A stretch of DNA of 64,000 nucleotides from Paenibacillus graminis (GTDB taxonomy: Bacteria > Bacillota > Bacilli > Paenibacillales > Paenibacillaceae). Below, in pieces: positions 24,662-33,443 of this stretch. Made by a program: the position numbers and the translations under genes. Position 1 is the first letter of the stretch, and each line of letters starts with the position of its first letter. The notes under the pieces are model-generated. The model made no database searches. It saw nothing but the letters and a program-made list of their open reading frames with translations, and was not told the origin of the DNA. The stretch is from NCBI RefSeq assembly GCF_000758705.1, contig NZ_CP009287.1, positions 3,720,001-3,784,000 on the forward strand. The letters run 5' to 3'.

Positions 24662-26335
24662 CTAATTCTCGATCATGTCGTGATTGCCGGACCCTGGGGG
24701 AACGATTGGATACACATTGGATTCTTCTGTAATATCGAACTCCATGATAACGACTCCCTTCGTGTGAAGCGCCTCTTCCATAACCAGCTTCGCTTCCTCC
24801 AGCGTCTGCGCCCGCAGGCCATGGGCACCAAAGGATTTGGCTAATGCGACAAAATCCGGTGAGCTGATGCGCACCGAAGAGTATCTGCGCCCGAGAAACA
24901 GCTGCTGCCACTGTCTGACCATGCCGAGGTAACCATTTTTGAGAATGGCAACCTTCACATTAAGCTCCAGATCAACAGCGGTCATGATCTCCTGGATGTT
25001 CATCTGGATGCTCCCATCCCCTGTGATGCAGATGATCTGGCGTTCAGGGCAAGCGGCTGCAGCACCGATAGCAGCTGGCAATCCATAGCCCATGGTTCCG
25101 AGTCCGCCTGAGGTCAGAAAAGAACGCGGCTCCGTAAATTTATAATGTCTGGCTGTCCAAATCTGATGCTGGCCTACATCCGTGGTGATGATCGCATTGC
25201 CGTCTGTAGCTTCATCGATACAAGCAATCACCTCTTGCGGGGTCAATGTGCTGCCGGCTGCACGGAGAGGTTTGGCGGACCGTTGTTTCCATAGCTGTAT
25301 TTGCTCCTCCCAGGCCAAACGCTCATGCCGATGTACGGATTCCATCAGACCGGCAAGCATTTCTGATACGAGTCCTGTGATAGAAAGATCCACATGGATA
25401 TTCTTATTTAGTTCAGAGGAATCGATATCCACTTGTATTTTACAGGAATCCGGTGAGAACGACTTCCGGTTTCCTGTAACGCGGTCACTGAAGCGGACTC
25501 CGAGGCACAATACCAAATCTGCGGCCTGAAGGGCGCGGTTGGCAGCGACGGTTCCGTGCATCCCGACCATACCCAGATGCAGGGGGTGATCGGAAGGAAA
25601 GGCGCCCAGGCCCATTAATGTACTCGCTACGGGAAGATTAAACTTCTCCACAAACTCTCTTACCCAAGAAGGCGTATTATCCGTCATACAGCCTCCGCCA
25701 ACCAGGATCAAAGGCCGCTCCGCATCATTTAGCCTTTCAGCTGTTAACTGGAGGCCGTGCGCCGGGATTGGATGATAAGGCTGATAACCCCGGATATGTA
25801 TTGCTGGCGACGGGCCGCTTCTATGCATGTCCGCAACAACAGCTGTCATTACATTCTTCGGCAGATCAATCAATACAGGACCGGTACGGCCCGTTGTCGC
25901 CAAATGGAAGGCTTCATCCACAATCCTGCGAAGATCACAAATTTCCCTGACAATGTAATTATGTTTAGTAATAGGCATAGTCATTCCGTAAATATCCACT
26001 TCCTGAAAGCTGTCCAGACCGATCAATTCGGTAGCTACCTGCCCGGTAAGGATGATCAATGGAACGGAATCCATAAACGCCGTTGCGATTCCGGTAATCG
26101 CATTGGTCGCACCCGGCCCGCTGGTTACCAGCGCAATGCCCGGACGCCCTGTTGCTCTTGCGTAACCGTCCGCAGCATGTACAGCTGCCTGTTCATGCCT
26201 AACTAAGATATGCCGGACGGATTCACAGTCAAACAATGCATCGTATAGGGGCAGTACGGCTCCGCCTGGATATCCAAAAATAGTTTCGACGTTTTTTTCG
26301 GTCAAGATCTGAATCAGCAGCTCTGCTCCGTTCAT
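24662..26335 (-). CDS. ilvB: acetolactate synthase, large catalytic subunit
   Basis: Thiamine-diphosphate enzyme of 557 residues that joins two pyruvates (or pyruvate and 2-ketobutyrate) into acetolactate, first common step of valine, leucine and isoleucine synthesis. Seen: IFGYPGGAVLPLYDAL, the catalytic Glu in LVRHEQAAVHAADGYARATG, SGPGATNAITGIA, and the ThDP/Mg motif ITGDGSIQMNIQEIMTA with LKNGYLGMVRQWQ. These match the biosynthetic IlvB type rather than the catabolic AlsS type. No small regulatory subunit (ilvH) or other ilv gene adjoins it, which is odd. It may be a second copy serving acetoin or redox metabolism under oxygen limitation. The ribosome site (AGGAG) is rather far from the ATG. 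Confidence 0.88.
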   Translation of the reverse strand: MNGAELLIQILTEKNVETIFGYPGGAVLPLYDALFDCESVRHILVRHEQAAVHAADGYARATGRPGIALVTSGPGATNAITGIATAFMDSVPLIILTGQVATELIGLDSFQEVDIYGMTMPITKHNYIVREICDLRRIVDEAFHLATTGRTGPVLIDLPKNVMTAVVADMHRSGPSPAIHIRGYQPYHPIPAHGLQLTAERLNDAERPLILVGGGCMTDNTPSWVREFVEKFNLPVASTLMGLGAFPSDHPLHLGMVGMHGTVAANRALQAADLVLCLGVRFSDRVTGNRKSFSPDSCKIQVDIDSSELNKNIHVDLSITGLVSEMLAGLMESVHRHERLAWEEQIQLWKQRSAKPLRAAGSTLTPQEVIACIDEATDGNAIITTDVGQHQIWTARHYKFTEPRSFLTSGGLGTMGYGLPAAIGAAAACPERQIICITGDGSIQMNIQEIMTAVDLELNVKVAILKNGYLGMVRQWQQLFLGRRYSSVRISSPDFVALAKSFGAHGLRAQTLEEAKLVMEEALHTKGVVIMEFDITEESNVYPIVPPGSGNHDMIEN

Positions 26336-26437
26336 GGTTAGCCATCGTCTCCTACATTCAAGTCATTAAAAAATGATTCTTTATGGATAATATGGGGTAT
26401 TATACCTAGATAAATCAATGGAAAGGGGATTCTGCAG

Positions 26438-26677
26438 ATGGCAAAAGAAAGCGAACCAACCTCCTTCCCAAGCCGGGAAGAGCGTGAAGAAATAGGCCGC
26501 CGGACCAATGCCGGCTTCGCCCGTGTGGAACGGACAGAAGTTGAAGCAAGCGCCGGCGGCATCCCTACAGGACCCGTAGCACAAGAGCTCTCCGAAGAAG
26601 AAATCCGCCGGAGAGTAGGTTCCGGAAACTTTGAAGCGGCGAAAAACGATCTGCAAACCGGATCAATCAACAGTTAA
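26438..26677 (+). CDS. small hydrophilic protein of unknown function
   Basis: 79 residues, rich in Glu, Arg and Gly, without membrane segment or cysteine. AAAGGGG stands ahead of the ATG. The middle contains VEASAGGIPTGPVAQ and the end LSEEEIRRRVGSGNFEAA. I do not recognise the family. It is divergent from ilvB; between them is an inverted repeat ATAATA/TATTAT (26387-26403) near a likely -10. The stop lies eight bases from the stop of moaA, which converges on it, with no terminator between. Confidence 0.65.
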   Translation: MAKESEPTSFPSREEREEIGRRTNAGFARVERTEVEASAGGIPTGPVAQELSEEEIRRRVGSGNFEAAKNDLQTGSINS

Positions 26678-26685
26678 TGCAACCC

Positions 26686-27702
26686 TTATCCGCCTATATA
26701 GGACATGCTTATCTTTTTCCGGTCTGCTGCCGTGTGCTCCTGACGCTCATCGGAATACCGGTCCGCACGTCTCTCCCAGACGTCCCTTATCACGTTCAGC
26801 AGTCTGCTGTCGTCAGCCCCGCTGCGTAGCAGTGCCCGCAAATCCGTTCCGCCGGAAGCAAAGAGGCAGGTGTAGAATTTACCGTCAGAAGATAACCGGG
26901 CCCGTGTGCAGGATGAGCAAAAGGATTCAGACACCGAGGTAATAAACCCGATCTCCGCCCCGCAGTCTTTGTAACGGTAACGCCGTGCAACTTCTCCATA
27001 GAAATCCTGCTCCACACCCTCCAGCTCATACACATCCCGGAGGCTTTGGAGCATTTCCTTTTTAGTAACGACTTGTGCCAAGCTCCAGCCATTGTCATTG
27101 CCGGCATCCATAAACTCAATGAAACGCAGGGTGATTTTGCGTTCCTTGAAATATGCAGCCATCGGCAGGATTTCCGATTCATTCACCCCTTTTTGAACCA
27201 CCATATTAATTTTAATCTCAAAACCAATGTCCCGGGCCTGATCGATATGTTTCAGGATAATAGAGGGCTTGAGCCCTCTTCCATTCATTGTTCCAAAAAT
27301 CTCCGGCTGCAGCGCGTCCAGACTGATATTTAACCGCCGCAGTCCTGCTGCGTACAAGCCTTTCGCCTGCTGCCCCAGAAAAACCCCGTTAGTCGTCAGC
27401 CCAATATCCTCCACTCCACTAAGCGATCGGATTCCTGCCACAAGCTCCGGAAGATCTTTCCTCAGCAGCGGCTCTCCTCCGGTCAGGCGGATTTTGACAC
27501 CCCCCAAGGATACAAACAGCTTAGTCAACCGCAGAATTTCAGCAAACGACAACATCTCCCGGGCCGGCAAAAAGGCATACTCATCACCGAATATTTCCTT
27601 CGGCATGCAGTAGGAACAGCGGAAATTGCAACGGTCTGTCAGGGAAATCCTCAAATCACGGATGGGCCGCTTGAGCTGATCCTGAATAGGTGTAGTGTTC
27701 AT
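26686..27702 (-). CDS. moaA: GTP 3',8-cyclase, molybdenum cofactor biosynthesis
   Basis: Radical SAM enzyme of 338 residues that converts GTP to the cyclic precursor of molybdopterin, the cofactor NarG needs. The first 4Fe-4S cluster motif is [14 protein letters not shown] (CxxxCxxC); then [19 protein letters not shown] and RLNISLDAL. The second cluster motif is [24 protein letters not shown]. The C-terminus ends in Gly-Gly, the MoaA hallmark needed for catalysis. It follows narK by 35 bases on the same strand and is likely co-transcribed with it, tying cofactor supply to nitrate import. No other moa/moe gene lies in the window. Confidence 0.95.
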   Translation of the reverse strand: MNTTPIQDQLKRPIRDLRISLTDRCNFRCSYCMPKEIFGDEYAFLPAREMLSFAEILRLTKLFVSLGGVKIRLTGGEPLLRKDLPELVAGIRSLSGVEDIGLTTNGVFLGQQAKGLYAAGLRRLNISLDALQPEIFGTMNGRGLKPSIILKHIDQARDIGFEIKINMVVQKGVNESEILPMAAYFKERKITLRFIEFMDAGNDNGWSLAQVVTKKEMLQSLRDVYELEGVEQDFYGEVARRYRYKDCGAEIGFITSVSESFCSSCTRARLSSDGKFYTCLFASGGTDLRALLRSGADDSRLLNVIRDVWERRADRYSDERQEHTAADRKKISMSYIGG

Positions 27703-27737
27703 GCGTCCCTCCCCTTTTGCATGTGAATGATATCTCT

Positions 27738-29228
27738 TTACTTCTGCGTAATATCGCTGAATGTTCCGACATAACGGATATCTACCCCTGTCTCATCCTT
27801 GACGGCACTGATATTCAAGAGCTGCAGATACTCCTCACCATTCTTCCTTCTGTTCCAAATCTCTCCCTGCCAAACACCCTTTGCTCTGATCTCGCTCCAC
27901 ATGCTGCGGTAGAAATCCGGGGATTGCCTGCCTGACTTCAATACGTTTGGCTGTTTGCCTAGCACTTCCGCTTCTGTGAAGCCGGTAAGCCTCGTAAATG
28001 CAGGATTGACACTCTTAATGACACCCGCCGCATCCGTTACCAGAATCCCCTGGGCTGTTGAGTTGAATACTTCGGAAGTTAGTGCCAAGCGGTCATGATA
28101 ATAGAGCCATATCACAAGAACAAGACTGGCTAGAGCCACCTGCGAAAGCAGCATGAACCCGATCGAATATTGGCCTGTGACCGAGAAGATCAATGAGAGC
28201 ATGATCGGCGGGAAGAAGCCGCCAAGCCCGCCCATCATAGAGACAATTCCGTTGGCAATCCCTGCCTGCTTGTTGAAATAAAACGGAACTAATTTGAAAA
28301 TCACTCCATTGCCTATCCCGGCACTTACAGCAATTGCCAGGCACCCGACCGTGTAAAGACCTATGGACGGCAGAAAAGCCAGGAGTATGGCGGCGACAGT
28401 ATAGATGCTGAAGGTCCCGATCAGCAGAATCAATGGCTGGAATTTGTCACCAAGCCAGCCGCCGACGGGCCGGAAAAAGGTGGCAACGGCAATAAAACCG
28501 GCTGTGCGCATGCCTGCATCTACCTTCTCCAGTCCGAAATTAGAAACCAGGAAGTTAGGCAAATAAATCGTGAATGCGACGAACGATCCGAATGTAATGA
28601 AATAGAAGAGTGAGAACAGCCATAGCTTCTCATTTTTAACAACGCCCTTAATTTGTTCTATAATCGGTGTTCTTACCTTCGGTTCATGACGGTCTCCGAA
28701 AAAGAAATTCAGGACAATAAAGACCAGCAGAAGAATCAGATACAGCTTCACCGCCGTTGCCCAGCCGAAACGCGCAGCGATGATCGGGGCAGTGAATGTT
28801 GTGAGAGCTGTGCCCAGATTCCCGACGCCATAGATCCCGTTAACAAACCCATGCTTTTCTTTCGGAAAATACTTGGGTAATGAAGTAACCCCTACCGAAA
28901 AAACAGCTCCGCCGATACCAAGAAACAAACCGCCGATAATCAGGTCTGTATACGTGGACGCTTCACTAATATAGAATACCGGAAACAGCAGCAGCACGAA
29001 GCTGACGAGAAAGATGATACGCGCCCCAAAAATATTCGCATAATAGCCAATCGGTATACGCAGTATGGAACCGAGTACTACGGGAATCGCCGTAACCATT
29101 GCCAGTTTTCCGGCCGGTATCGGAATATCCTCGGAAATAAAAGGCATCAGAGAGGAAATGATAACCCATACCATGAAGCCAACAATCAAGTTCAATGTTT
29201 GTAACGGCAATTGCAGTTTTTTAATCAT
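27738..29228 (-). CDS. narK: nitrate/nitrite transporter NarK fused to a C-terminal PAS domain
   Basis: Membrane transporter of 496 residues. The ATG at 29228 is favoured because AAAGGTGA is correctly spaced for it. Residues 1-380 form about 12 helices of the MFS nitrate/nitrite porter family, with [21 protein letters not shown] (nitrate signature region) and the second Gly-rich motif [17 protein letters not shown] complete PAS domain follows the last helix (about 385-495): [57 protein letters not shown] and GTFSDITQK. That last phrase usually leads into an output domain, but here the protein stops. NarK is normally about 390-400 residues. The PAS may sense redox or a ligand and modulate transport. 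Its promoter carries two NreC-like boxes. Confidence 0.93.
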   Translation of the reverse strand: MIKKLQLPLQTLNLIVGFMVWVIISSLMPFISEDIPIPAGKLAMVTAIPVVLGSILRIPIGYYANIFGARIIFLVSFVLLLFPVFYISEASTYTDLIIGGLFLGIGGAVFSVGVTSLPKYFPKEKHGFVNGIYGVGNLGTALTTFTAPIIAARFGWATAVKLYLILLLVFIVLNFFFGDRHEPKVRTPIIEQIKGVVKNEKLWLFSLFYFITFGSFVAFTIYLPNFLVSNFGLEKVDAGMRTAGFIAVATFFRPVGGWLGDKFQPLILLIGTFSIYTVAAILLAFLPSIGLYTVGCLAIAVSAGIGNGVIFKLVPFYFNKQAGIANGIVSMMGGLGGFFPPIMLSLIFSVTGQYSIGFMLLSQVALASLVLVIWLYYHDRLALTSEVFNSTAQGILVTDAAGVIKSVNPAFTRLTGFTEAEVLGKQPNVLKSGRQSPDFYRSMWSEIRAKGVWQGEIWNRRKNGEEYLQLLNISAVKDETGVDIRYVGTFSDITQK

Positions 29229-29281
29229 ATAACTCACCTTTTCCGCCCATTTTTTGTCTGCTGAATGTCTAATTCACTTCC

Positions 29282-29353
29282 TGTCCTTATTGTATCTGCC
29301 CTTGCTCTGCCTGAGATATAGGGGAGTACCCTTTCCCTTAGAGGGGAATCCCT
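29282..29353 (-). promoter_or_regulatory. narK promoter with two NreC-like boxes
   Basis: AGGG-GAAT-CCCT (29342-29353) and GGG-AGTA-CCC (29322-29331) fit the staphylococcal NreC pattern TAGGG-N4-CCCTA; their centres are 21 bases apart. TACAAT (minus strand, 29289-29294) is a likely -10, placing the centres near -44.5 and -65.5. No good -35 is seen, as expected for activator-dependent promoters. Confidence 0.65.
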
Positions 29354-29361
29354 GAAAACAA

Positions 29362-29403
29362 GAAAAAAACGGCTTCCCCGTCCTTATATGGACAGTGAAG
29401 CCG
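29362..29403 (-). terminator. rho-independent terminator of nar-nre operon
   Basis: CGGCTTC (29370-29376) pairs with GAAGCCG (29397-29403), extended by GTCC/GGAC, and on the minus strand runs into TTTTTTT. It ends the narGHJI-nreABC-hemerythrin operon nine bases beyond its last stop. Confidence 0.9.
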
Positions 29404-29411
29404 CTTTGCAG

Positions 29412-29945
29412 TTATTGGGTGATAAGGGTATTCATCCTGGAATACAGCCGCCCTGCATCCGGTTCGCTCAGCTGACTTTCCGCCATTGGAAAAATGACAG
29501 CCTCTTCTTTTACAAAATGCACGGTTAAAACTTCGAAAGCCTCTCCTGCATCTCTTACTGCGGAAGCAATTTTCTGTTGGGACATAAGCTCAATATCACC
29601 TTCCGTATGATGCAGAAAATGTCCGAGGTATCCGTCAATCTCGGCATGTTCCTGCTGGATCCCTACCAGCGGCCCTTGTTCAAAACCGATATAGGTTCCC
29701 AGCAGCGGGAAAAAGTGCGCTTCCTCTTTTTGCGTATGTTTATCCAGCGGAACCTTGAAATCAAGAATAAGCCTGCGCAGCTCCTTGACCTTCCTCCTGC
29801 ACTCCTCCAAACTGAGCTGTTCATCCTGTTCGAAGGAGAGTACAATGGCATGCCACTCTCCCATCAGGAATGACAAATAGCGGTGCTCGTTCTCAAGAAT
29901 GCGCATGGCCGGTGAAGCAAAACGCAGTCCGGAAGGATTCGGCAT
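29412..29945 (-). CDS. hemerythrin-domain protein, end of nar-nre operon
   Basis: 177-residue HHE-type protein. Likely di-iron ligands appear in ILENEHRYLSFL, LDKHTQKEEAHFFPLL, GIQQEHAEID and VHFVKEEAVIFPMAE, arranged on four helices. Related proteins bind O2 or NO, or help repair iron centres damaged by NO (YtfE/ScdA). TGGAGG precedes the ATG. It is the last gene of the nitrate reductase operon, 19 bases after nreC, so it is made when nitrate respiration yields NO. A second hemerythrin gene is at 38996. Gas binding or storage versus Fe-S repair cannot be decided here. Confidence 0.85.
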   Translation of the reverse strand: MPNPSGLRFASPAMRILENEHRYLSFLMGEWHAIVLSFEQDEQLSLEECRRKVKELRRLILDFKVPLDKHTQKEEAHFFPLLGTYIGFEQGPLVGIQQEHAEIDGYLGHFLHHTEGDIELMSQQKIASAVRDAGEAFEVLTVHFVKEEAVIFPMAESQLSEPDAGRLYSRMNTLITQ

Positions 29946-29964
29946 GATGTACCTCCATTCAGCG

Positions 29965-30612
29965 CTAGAAATCCAGCAGCTTTTTTTTCAAGGCATATTC
30001 GACCAGCTCCGGCCGGCTCTTCAGGTTTAATTTTTCCATGATTTTGGATTTATGAGCTTCTACAGTCTTCACGGAGATGAACAGTCTTTCCGCGATCTCT
30101 TTGTTACCGTATCCCTTGGCGATTAGGGGTAAGATTTCCAGCTCCCGCTTGGAGAGCAGTTCAAACAAATCCTCTGCAGAGGCAGTTTTGTCCTTTTTGA
30201 TAAACTCACGTACCAGCGAGGTTGCCATCTTGGGATGAATATAGGTGCCTCCCTCATAGATTGTGCGGATGGCGAGCAGCAGCTCCTCGTCGGGAGCACT
30301 TTTCAGGACATAACCGGATGCTCCGTTCTTCAGGACATGGAACAGATATTCTTCATCATCATGCATGGTCAGGATCAATATTTTGGTATCGGGATAATCC
30401 TCTTTGATTTTACCTGTGGCGATCAGTCCGCTTTCTCCAGGCGGCATGCTAAGATCCATGATCAGGATATCCGGTCTCCGTTTCGCTACCATAGCATATG
30501 CCTCTATACCGTCTGCCGCAGCCCCTATGACTTCGATGTCGTCCTGAAAATTCAGAATCATGGAAAAGCCGCTGCGCACCATGGCGTGGTCGTCTGCGAT
30601 AACGATCTTCAT
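29965..30612 (-). CDS. nreC: response regulator NreC
   Basis: NarL/FixJ-type response regulator of 215 residues. Start set at 30612 ([17 protein letters not shown]), as in the family. Receiver domain: IADDH acidic pair, phospho-acceptor in [10 protein letters not shown], and VLKSA with the conserved Lys. The C-terminal LuxR-type helix-turn-helix reads [20 protein letters not shown] and [19 protein letters not shown]. In Staphylococcus NreC, phosphorylated by NreB without oxygen, activates narG, narK/narT and nir promoters at TAGGG-N4-CCCTA sites. Such sites occur before narG, narK and a hemerythrin gene here. Confidence 0.94.
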   Translation of the reverse strand: MKIVIADDHAMVRSGFSMILNFQDDIEVIGAAADGIEAYAMVAKRRPDILIMDLSMPPGESGLIATGKIKEDYPDTKILILTMHDDEEYLFHVLKNGASGYVLKSAPDEELLLAIRTIYEGGTYIHPKMATSLVREFIKKDKTASAEDLFELLSKRELEILPLIAKGYGNKEIAERLFISVKTVEAHKSKIMEKLNLKSRPELVEYALKKKLLDF

Positions 30613-30619
30613 CCGGGAA

Positions 30620-31690
30620 TCATTCCTTTCCATTTCCGTCTGCAACAGGAACTTGAATGATGATTCTGGTTCCCATTCCCGTTTCCGTCTTTATACTGAA
30701 GCTGCCTCCTACCAATTCTGCACGCTCCTGCATGCCGTAGATGCCCAGACCGGTCCCGCTCGGCTCATCTCCCAGGCTGAATCCAACACCCTCATCTTCA
30801 ATAGTGAGCTGCAGCATCCGGTCCCGCTCGGTAAGCTTTACTTTCACCAGATCTACCTGAGCGTACTTCAGGGCATTGAGCACCGCTTCCTGACAGACCC
30901 GGTAAATCACCGTTTCAATTTCACTTCCGTAGCGTTTCTCTGAAAGGTCGGATTCGAATTCTATCATAAGCCCGTAGATTTGCTCCATCCGCTTAAAGTG
31001 CGAGCGAAAAGCAGCCTCCAGACCAAAATCATCGAGAGCAGCAGGACGAAGCTCCACAGAGAGATTGCGGATGTCACTTAAGAGCCTTGTCATGGATACT
31101 TCCGTTTGCTTCACCTTTTTGAGCAGCTCTTCATCTCTGGTCATATATTTAAGCACCCGCAGATCGACTACAGCACTCATAAGCTCCTGGGCAACGCTGT
31201 CGTGCAGCTCCCGGGAGATCCGTTTCCGTTCGTTCTCCTGGGCTTCGATAACATGCTTCATCATTTTATTCTGATAAAATTTCTCCTGCGTCTTAAACTG
31301 CCTGGTGAGATCCCTCAGCATAAGCACCCGTATTCCATTCTCTGAATCGATGGTATGAAAGCTGGCTGCAAAAGGGATAATCCCTTTGTATTTGGTCTCA
31401 AGATAGACCTGATAGGAGGTGAAGTCCTCCGATTCCGGCACATGAAAAAAGCAATTGAGACAGGTGCGCAGCTCCAGGTCGCTGGTATACCCTCTGCATG
31501 TACTGCAAAGGGCAAGGGAATTCCCTTGCTCCAGCTGCTTCAGAAAGTCGCTGTCGACAATATAGGCGGCTGCCGGATTCATCGCCAGTGTCCTTCCTTC
31601 GCTGTCAAAAAAGAAAATAGCCTCCGTACTGTTCTCGAACAACTTCAGCATCAGCGTATTTAATGAATCCATCCCGGCTCGCAGCTTCAA
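30620..31690 (-). CDS. nreB: oxygen-sensing histidine kinase NreB
   Basis: Cytoplasmic kinase of 356 residues; no membrane helix. The N-terminal PAS domain holds Cys62, Cys65, Cys77 and Cys80 (CSTC and CLNC), spaced C-x2-C-x11-C-x2-C exactly as the oxygen-labile 4Fe-4S site of staphylococcal NreB. The HisKA_3 box is [13 protein letters not shown] (His163), followed by an HATPase domain with [14 protein letters not shown] and IEDEGVGFS. It starts with TTG four bases inside nreA; the first ATG, six codons on, has no ribosome site. It should autophosphorylate when oxygen is scarce and pass phosphate to NreC, with NreA adding nitrate control. Confidence 0.94.
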   Translation of the reverse strand: MKLRAGMDSLNTLMLKLFENSTEAIFFFDSEGRTLAMNPAAAYIVDSDFLKQLEQGNSLALCSTCRGYTSDLELRTCLNCFFHVPESEDFTSYQVYLETKYKGIIPFAASFHTIDSENGIRVLMLRDLTRQFKTQEKFYQNKMMKHVIEAQENERKRISRELHDSVAQELMSAVVDLRVLKYMTRDEELLKKVKQTEVSMTRLLSDIRNLSVELRPAALDDFGLEAAFRSHFKRMEQIYGLMIEFESDLSEKRYGSEIETVIYRVCQEAVLNALKYAQVDLVKVKLTERDRMLQLTIEDEGVGFSLGDEPSGTGLGIYGMQERAELVGGSFSIKTETGMGTRIIIQVPVADGNGKE

Positions 31691-32145
31691 CTCAGCAACA
31701 GTTCCTTCCCGTTCAAGTCTCCGATTCCTTGGCGTGCCGTATTTTGCAGCTCCTGCAGCATCGTTTCGTTCACCTGCCGGTCTCCTCTAAATCCGCCGAG
31801 AAGGACCCCTGCCACGCGGGCGTCATTCCACAGCGGCACCGCCCCGATACTCTTTAGCTTCTCTGAATTGATAATCGGATAACTAAACAGCATTTCCTGC
31901 TTCACCTGTTCTTGTACAGAGTAGAGTAAAAACGGCTTTCCGGTTTTGAATACGATTCCCGCTATGCCTCTTCCGGACTGCAGCACAATCCGCTTATACC
32001 GGGAATTCAAGTTGCCGGAGGCGTATTTCCATCGGATCACATAGTCATATTCCGCAGGGTCGGCAAGTGCCAATGACATGAAATCATACCCTAGGGCGTG
32101 CCGGATTTGGTCAAGCTCCAGCTGGTAATCGACCTGGTTTTTCAT
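31687..32145 (-). CDS. nreA: nitrate receptor NreA (GAF domain)
   Basis: 152-residue single GAF-domain protein. In Staphylococcus carnosus NreA binds nitrate and, without it, inhibits NreB, so that nar genes respond to both oxygen and nitrate. Typical stretches here are LGYDFMSLALADP, RGIAGIVFKTGKPFL and IGAVPLWNDARVAGVLLGGF. Its gene lies 48 bases after narI and overlaps nreB by four bases, the same nreABC order as in staphylococci, but here attached to the 3' end of narGHJI. Confidence 0.92.
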   Translation of the reverse strand: MKNQVDYQLELDQIRHALGYDFMSLALADPAEYDYVIRWKYASGNLNSRYKRIVLQSGRGIAGIVFKTGKPFLLYSVQEQVKQEMLFSYPIINSEKLKSIGAVPLWNDARVAGVLLGGFRGDRQVNETMLQELQNTARQGIGDLNGKELLLS

Positions 32146-32193
32146 CGTTTCCTCTCCTATTGAACAGGGAAAGAAGTTTGGGCTTACTTTCCT

Positions 32194-32880
32194 TTAATTC
32201 GATTTATGTCTTCTGTATAGAATATAACTTCTTCCCACATAATTCAACGGAACACTCCATACATGAACGAGCCGGGTGAACGGCCAAAACGCAAAGATGG
32301 CAAAGCCGAACAGGATGTGGATTTTAAAGGAAAGCGGCACATCCTTCATAAGCGACAGATCGGGGCTGAACATAAACAAGCCGCGGAACCATATAGAGAT
32401 CGTCTCCCGGTAATCAAATTCGGGCTGTACTGCATTCGTAACAAGAGTGGAGTACATACCCATAAACACGATGAACAATAGCAGGGAATTGACAATCATA
32501 TCGGAGGCGCTGCTAAGACGGCGGACATTCTTCATCGTAAACCGCCGTGAGGTGAGAATCAGCATCCCGGCAAGGGTTGCCATTCCGAATATCCCCCCGA
32601 TATATACAGCGCCGATATGGTACAAATGATCGTTTACACCTATTGCCTCCATCCATGACTTCGGGACGGCCAGACCGCCGATATGTCCGAAGATAACCGG
32701 AATAATCCCCAGGTGAAAGAGAATACTTCCATATTTCAGCTGCTTTTTCTCAATGAATTCGCTGGATTTGGCCGTCCAGTTAAACTGGTCTCTCCGGTAG
32801 CGGTAAATATGCCCGACGATAAAAACGGCGAGGCAGATGTATGGAAATATGACCCATAAAAATTGATCGAACATTTTCAT
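32194..32880 (-). CDS. narI: respiratory nitrate reductase, cytochrome b (gamma) subunit
   Basis: Membrane subunit of 228 residues with five hydrophobic helices that oxidises menaquinol and passes electrons through two b hemes to NarH. Start at 32880 (MKMFDQFLWVIFPYICLAVF), overlapping the narJ stop by four bases. Heme-ligand histidines are visible in FIVGHIYRYR, LFHLGIIPVIFGHIGGL, FKIHILFGFAIF and FTRLVHVWSVPLNYVGR. Length and motif order are standard for NarI. Confidence 0.95.
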   Translation of the reverse strand: MKMFDQFLWVIFPYICLAVFIVGHIYRYRRDQFNWTAKSSEFIEKKQLKYGSILFHLGIIPVIFGHIGGLAVPKSWMEAIGVNDHLYHIGAVYIGGIFGMATLAGMLILTSRRFTMKNVRRLSSASDMIVNSLLLFIVFMGMYSTLVTNAVQPEFDYRETISIWFRGLFMFSPDLSLMKDVPLSFKIHILFGFAIFAFWPFTRLVHVWSVPLNYVGRSYILYRRHKSN

Positions 32881-33443
32881 TGACTGGTTGCCTCCTGTTC
32901 GATGCAAGCTTTGAGTGTTTCCCGCAGTCCTTTAACCAGGTGGAAATACGGACTTTCATGTTTGTCCAGCGCCTTAAGCAAATGATACGTGCCATCTTCA
33001 AGAATCGCCGTCAGCATCCGGAAGTTCTCAGCCGCAGCCGGATCGTTCAGCCATTCCGCAGCATACAGGAATTCACACATGAGCGGGAGGTAATCCGGCA
33101 GCTCGCCTTCAGGCATTTCAAGGCCGTACATTTCATACATTATTTTCAGTTTGGCCAGGATTTGTCCGCGCTCCTTGGCATCCTCAAACTTAAAATAGGT
33201 CATATAAAGGGCGCAGTCCCGCTGAAAATCAAAGGTCGCGGCATAGTTCTCCTGACTCTCATCCAAACTGAAGTTTTGCATGAGCGACCAATAAGCATGC
33301 ACATGCGTGTAAGCCGGATGTCCGGCTTCGAACGCCTCTTCCAGAAAGGCCGGATGATAATCAAGCTTTTCCGGATACATCAGCTGCAGGGCGAAATATC
33401 CGAAGGATGATTTGTAATTATGGAGCCTGCTTAGATCAATCAC
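32877..33443 (-). CDS. narJ: nitrate reductase assembly chaperone NarJ
   Basis: 188-residue redox enzyme maturation protein (NarJ/DMSO reductase chaperone family), all helical; it binds apo-NarG and guides molybdenum cofactor insertion but is not part of the mature enzyme. The start is GTG at 33441-33443 with GGAGGG upstream, inside the last codons of narH (8-base overlap). Characteristic region: LSRLHNYKSSFGYFALQLMYPE near the start and GLEMPEGELPDYLPLMCEFL in the middle. Confidence 0.93.
   Translation of the reverse strand: MIDLSRLHNYKSSFGYFALQLMYPEKLDYHPAFLEEAFEAGHPAYTHVHAYWSLMQNFSLDESQENYAATFDFQRDCALYMTYFKFEDAKERGQILAKLKIMYEMYGLEMPEGELPDYLPLMCEFLYAAEWLNDPAAAENFRMLTAILEDGTYHLLKALDKHESPYFHLVKGLRETLKACIEQEATSQ

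Noticed and set aside
26336..26437. T-box or other leader before ilvB
   Set aside because: Only about 100 bases separate ilvB from the divergent small gene and no T-box motif or terminator is present.
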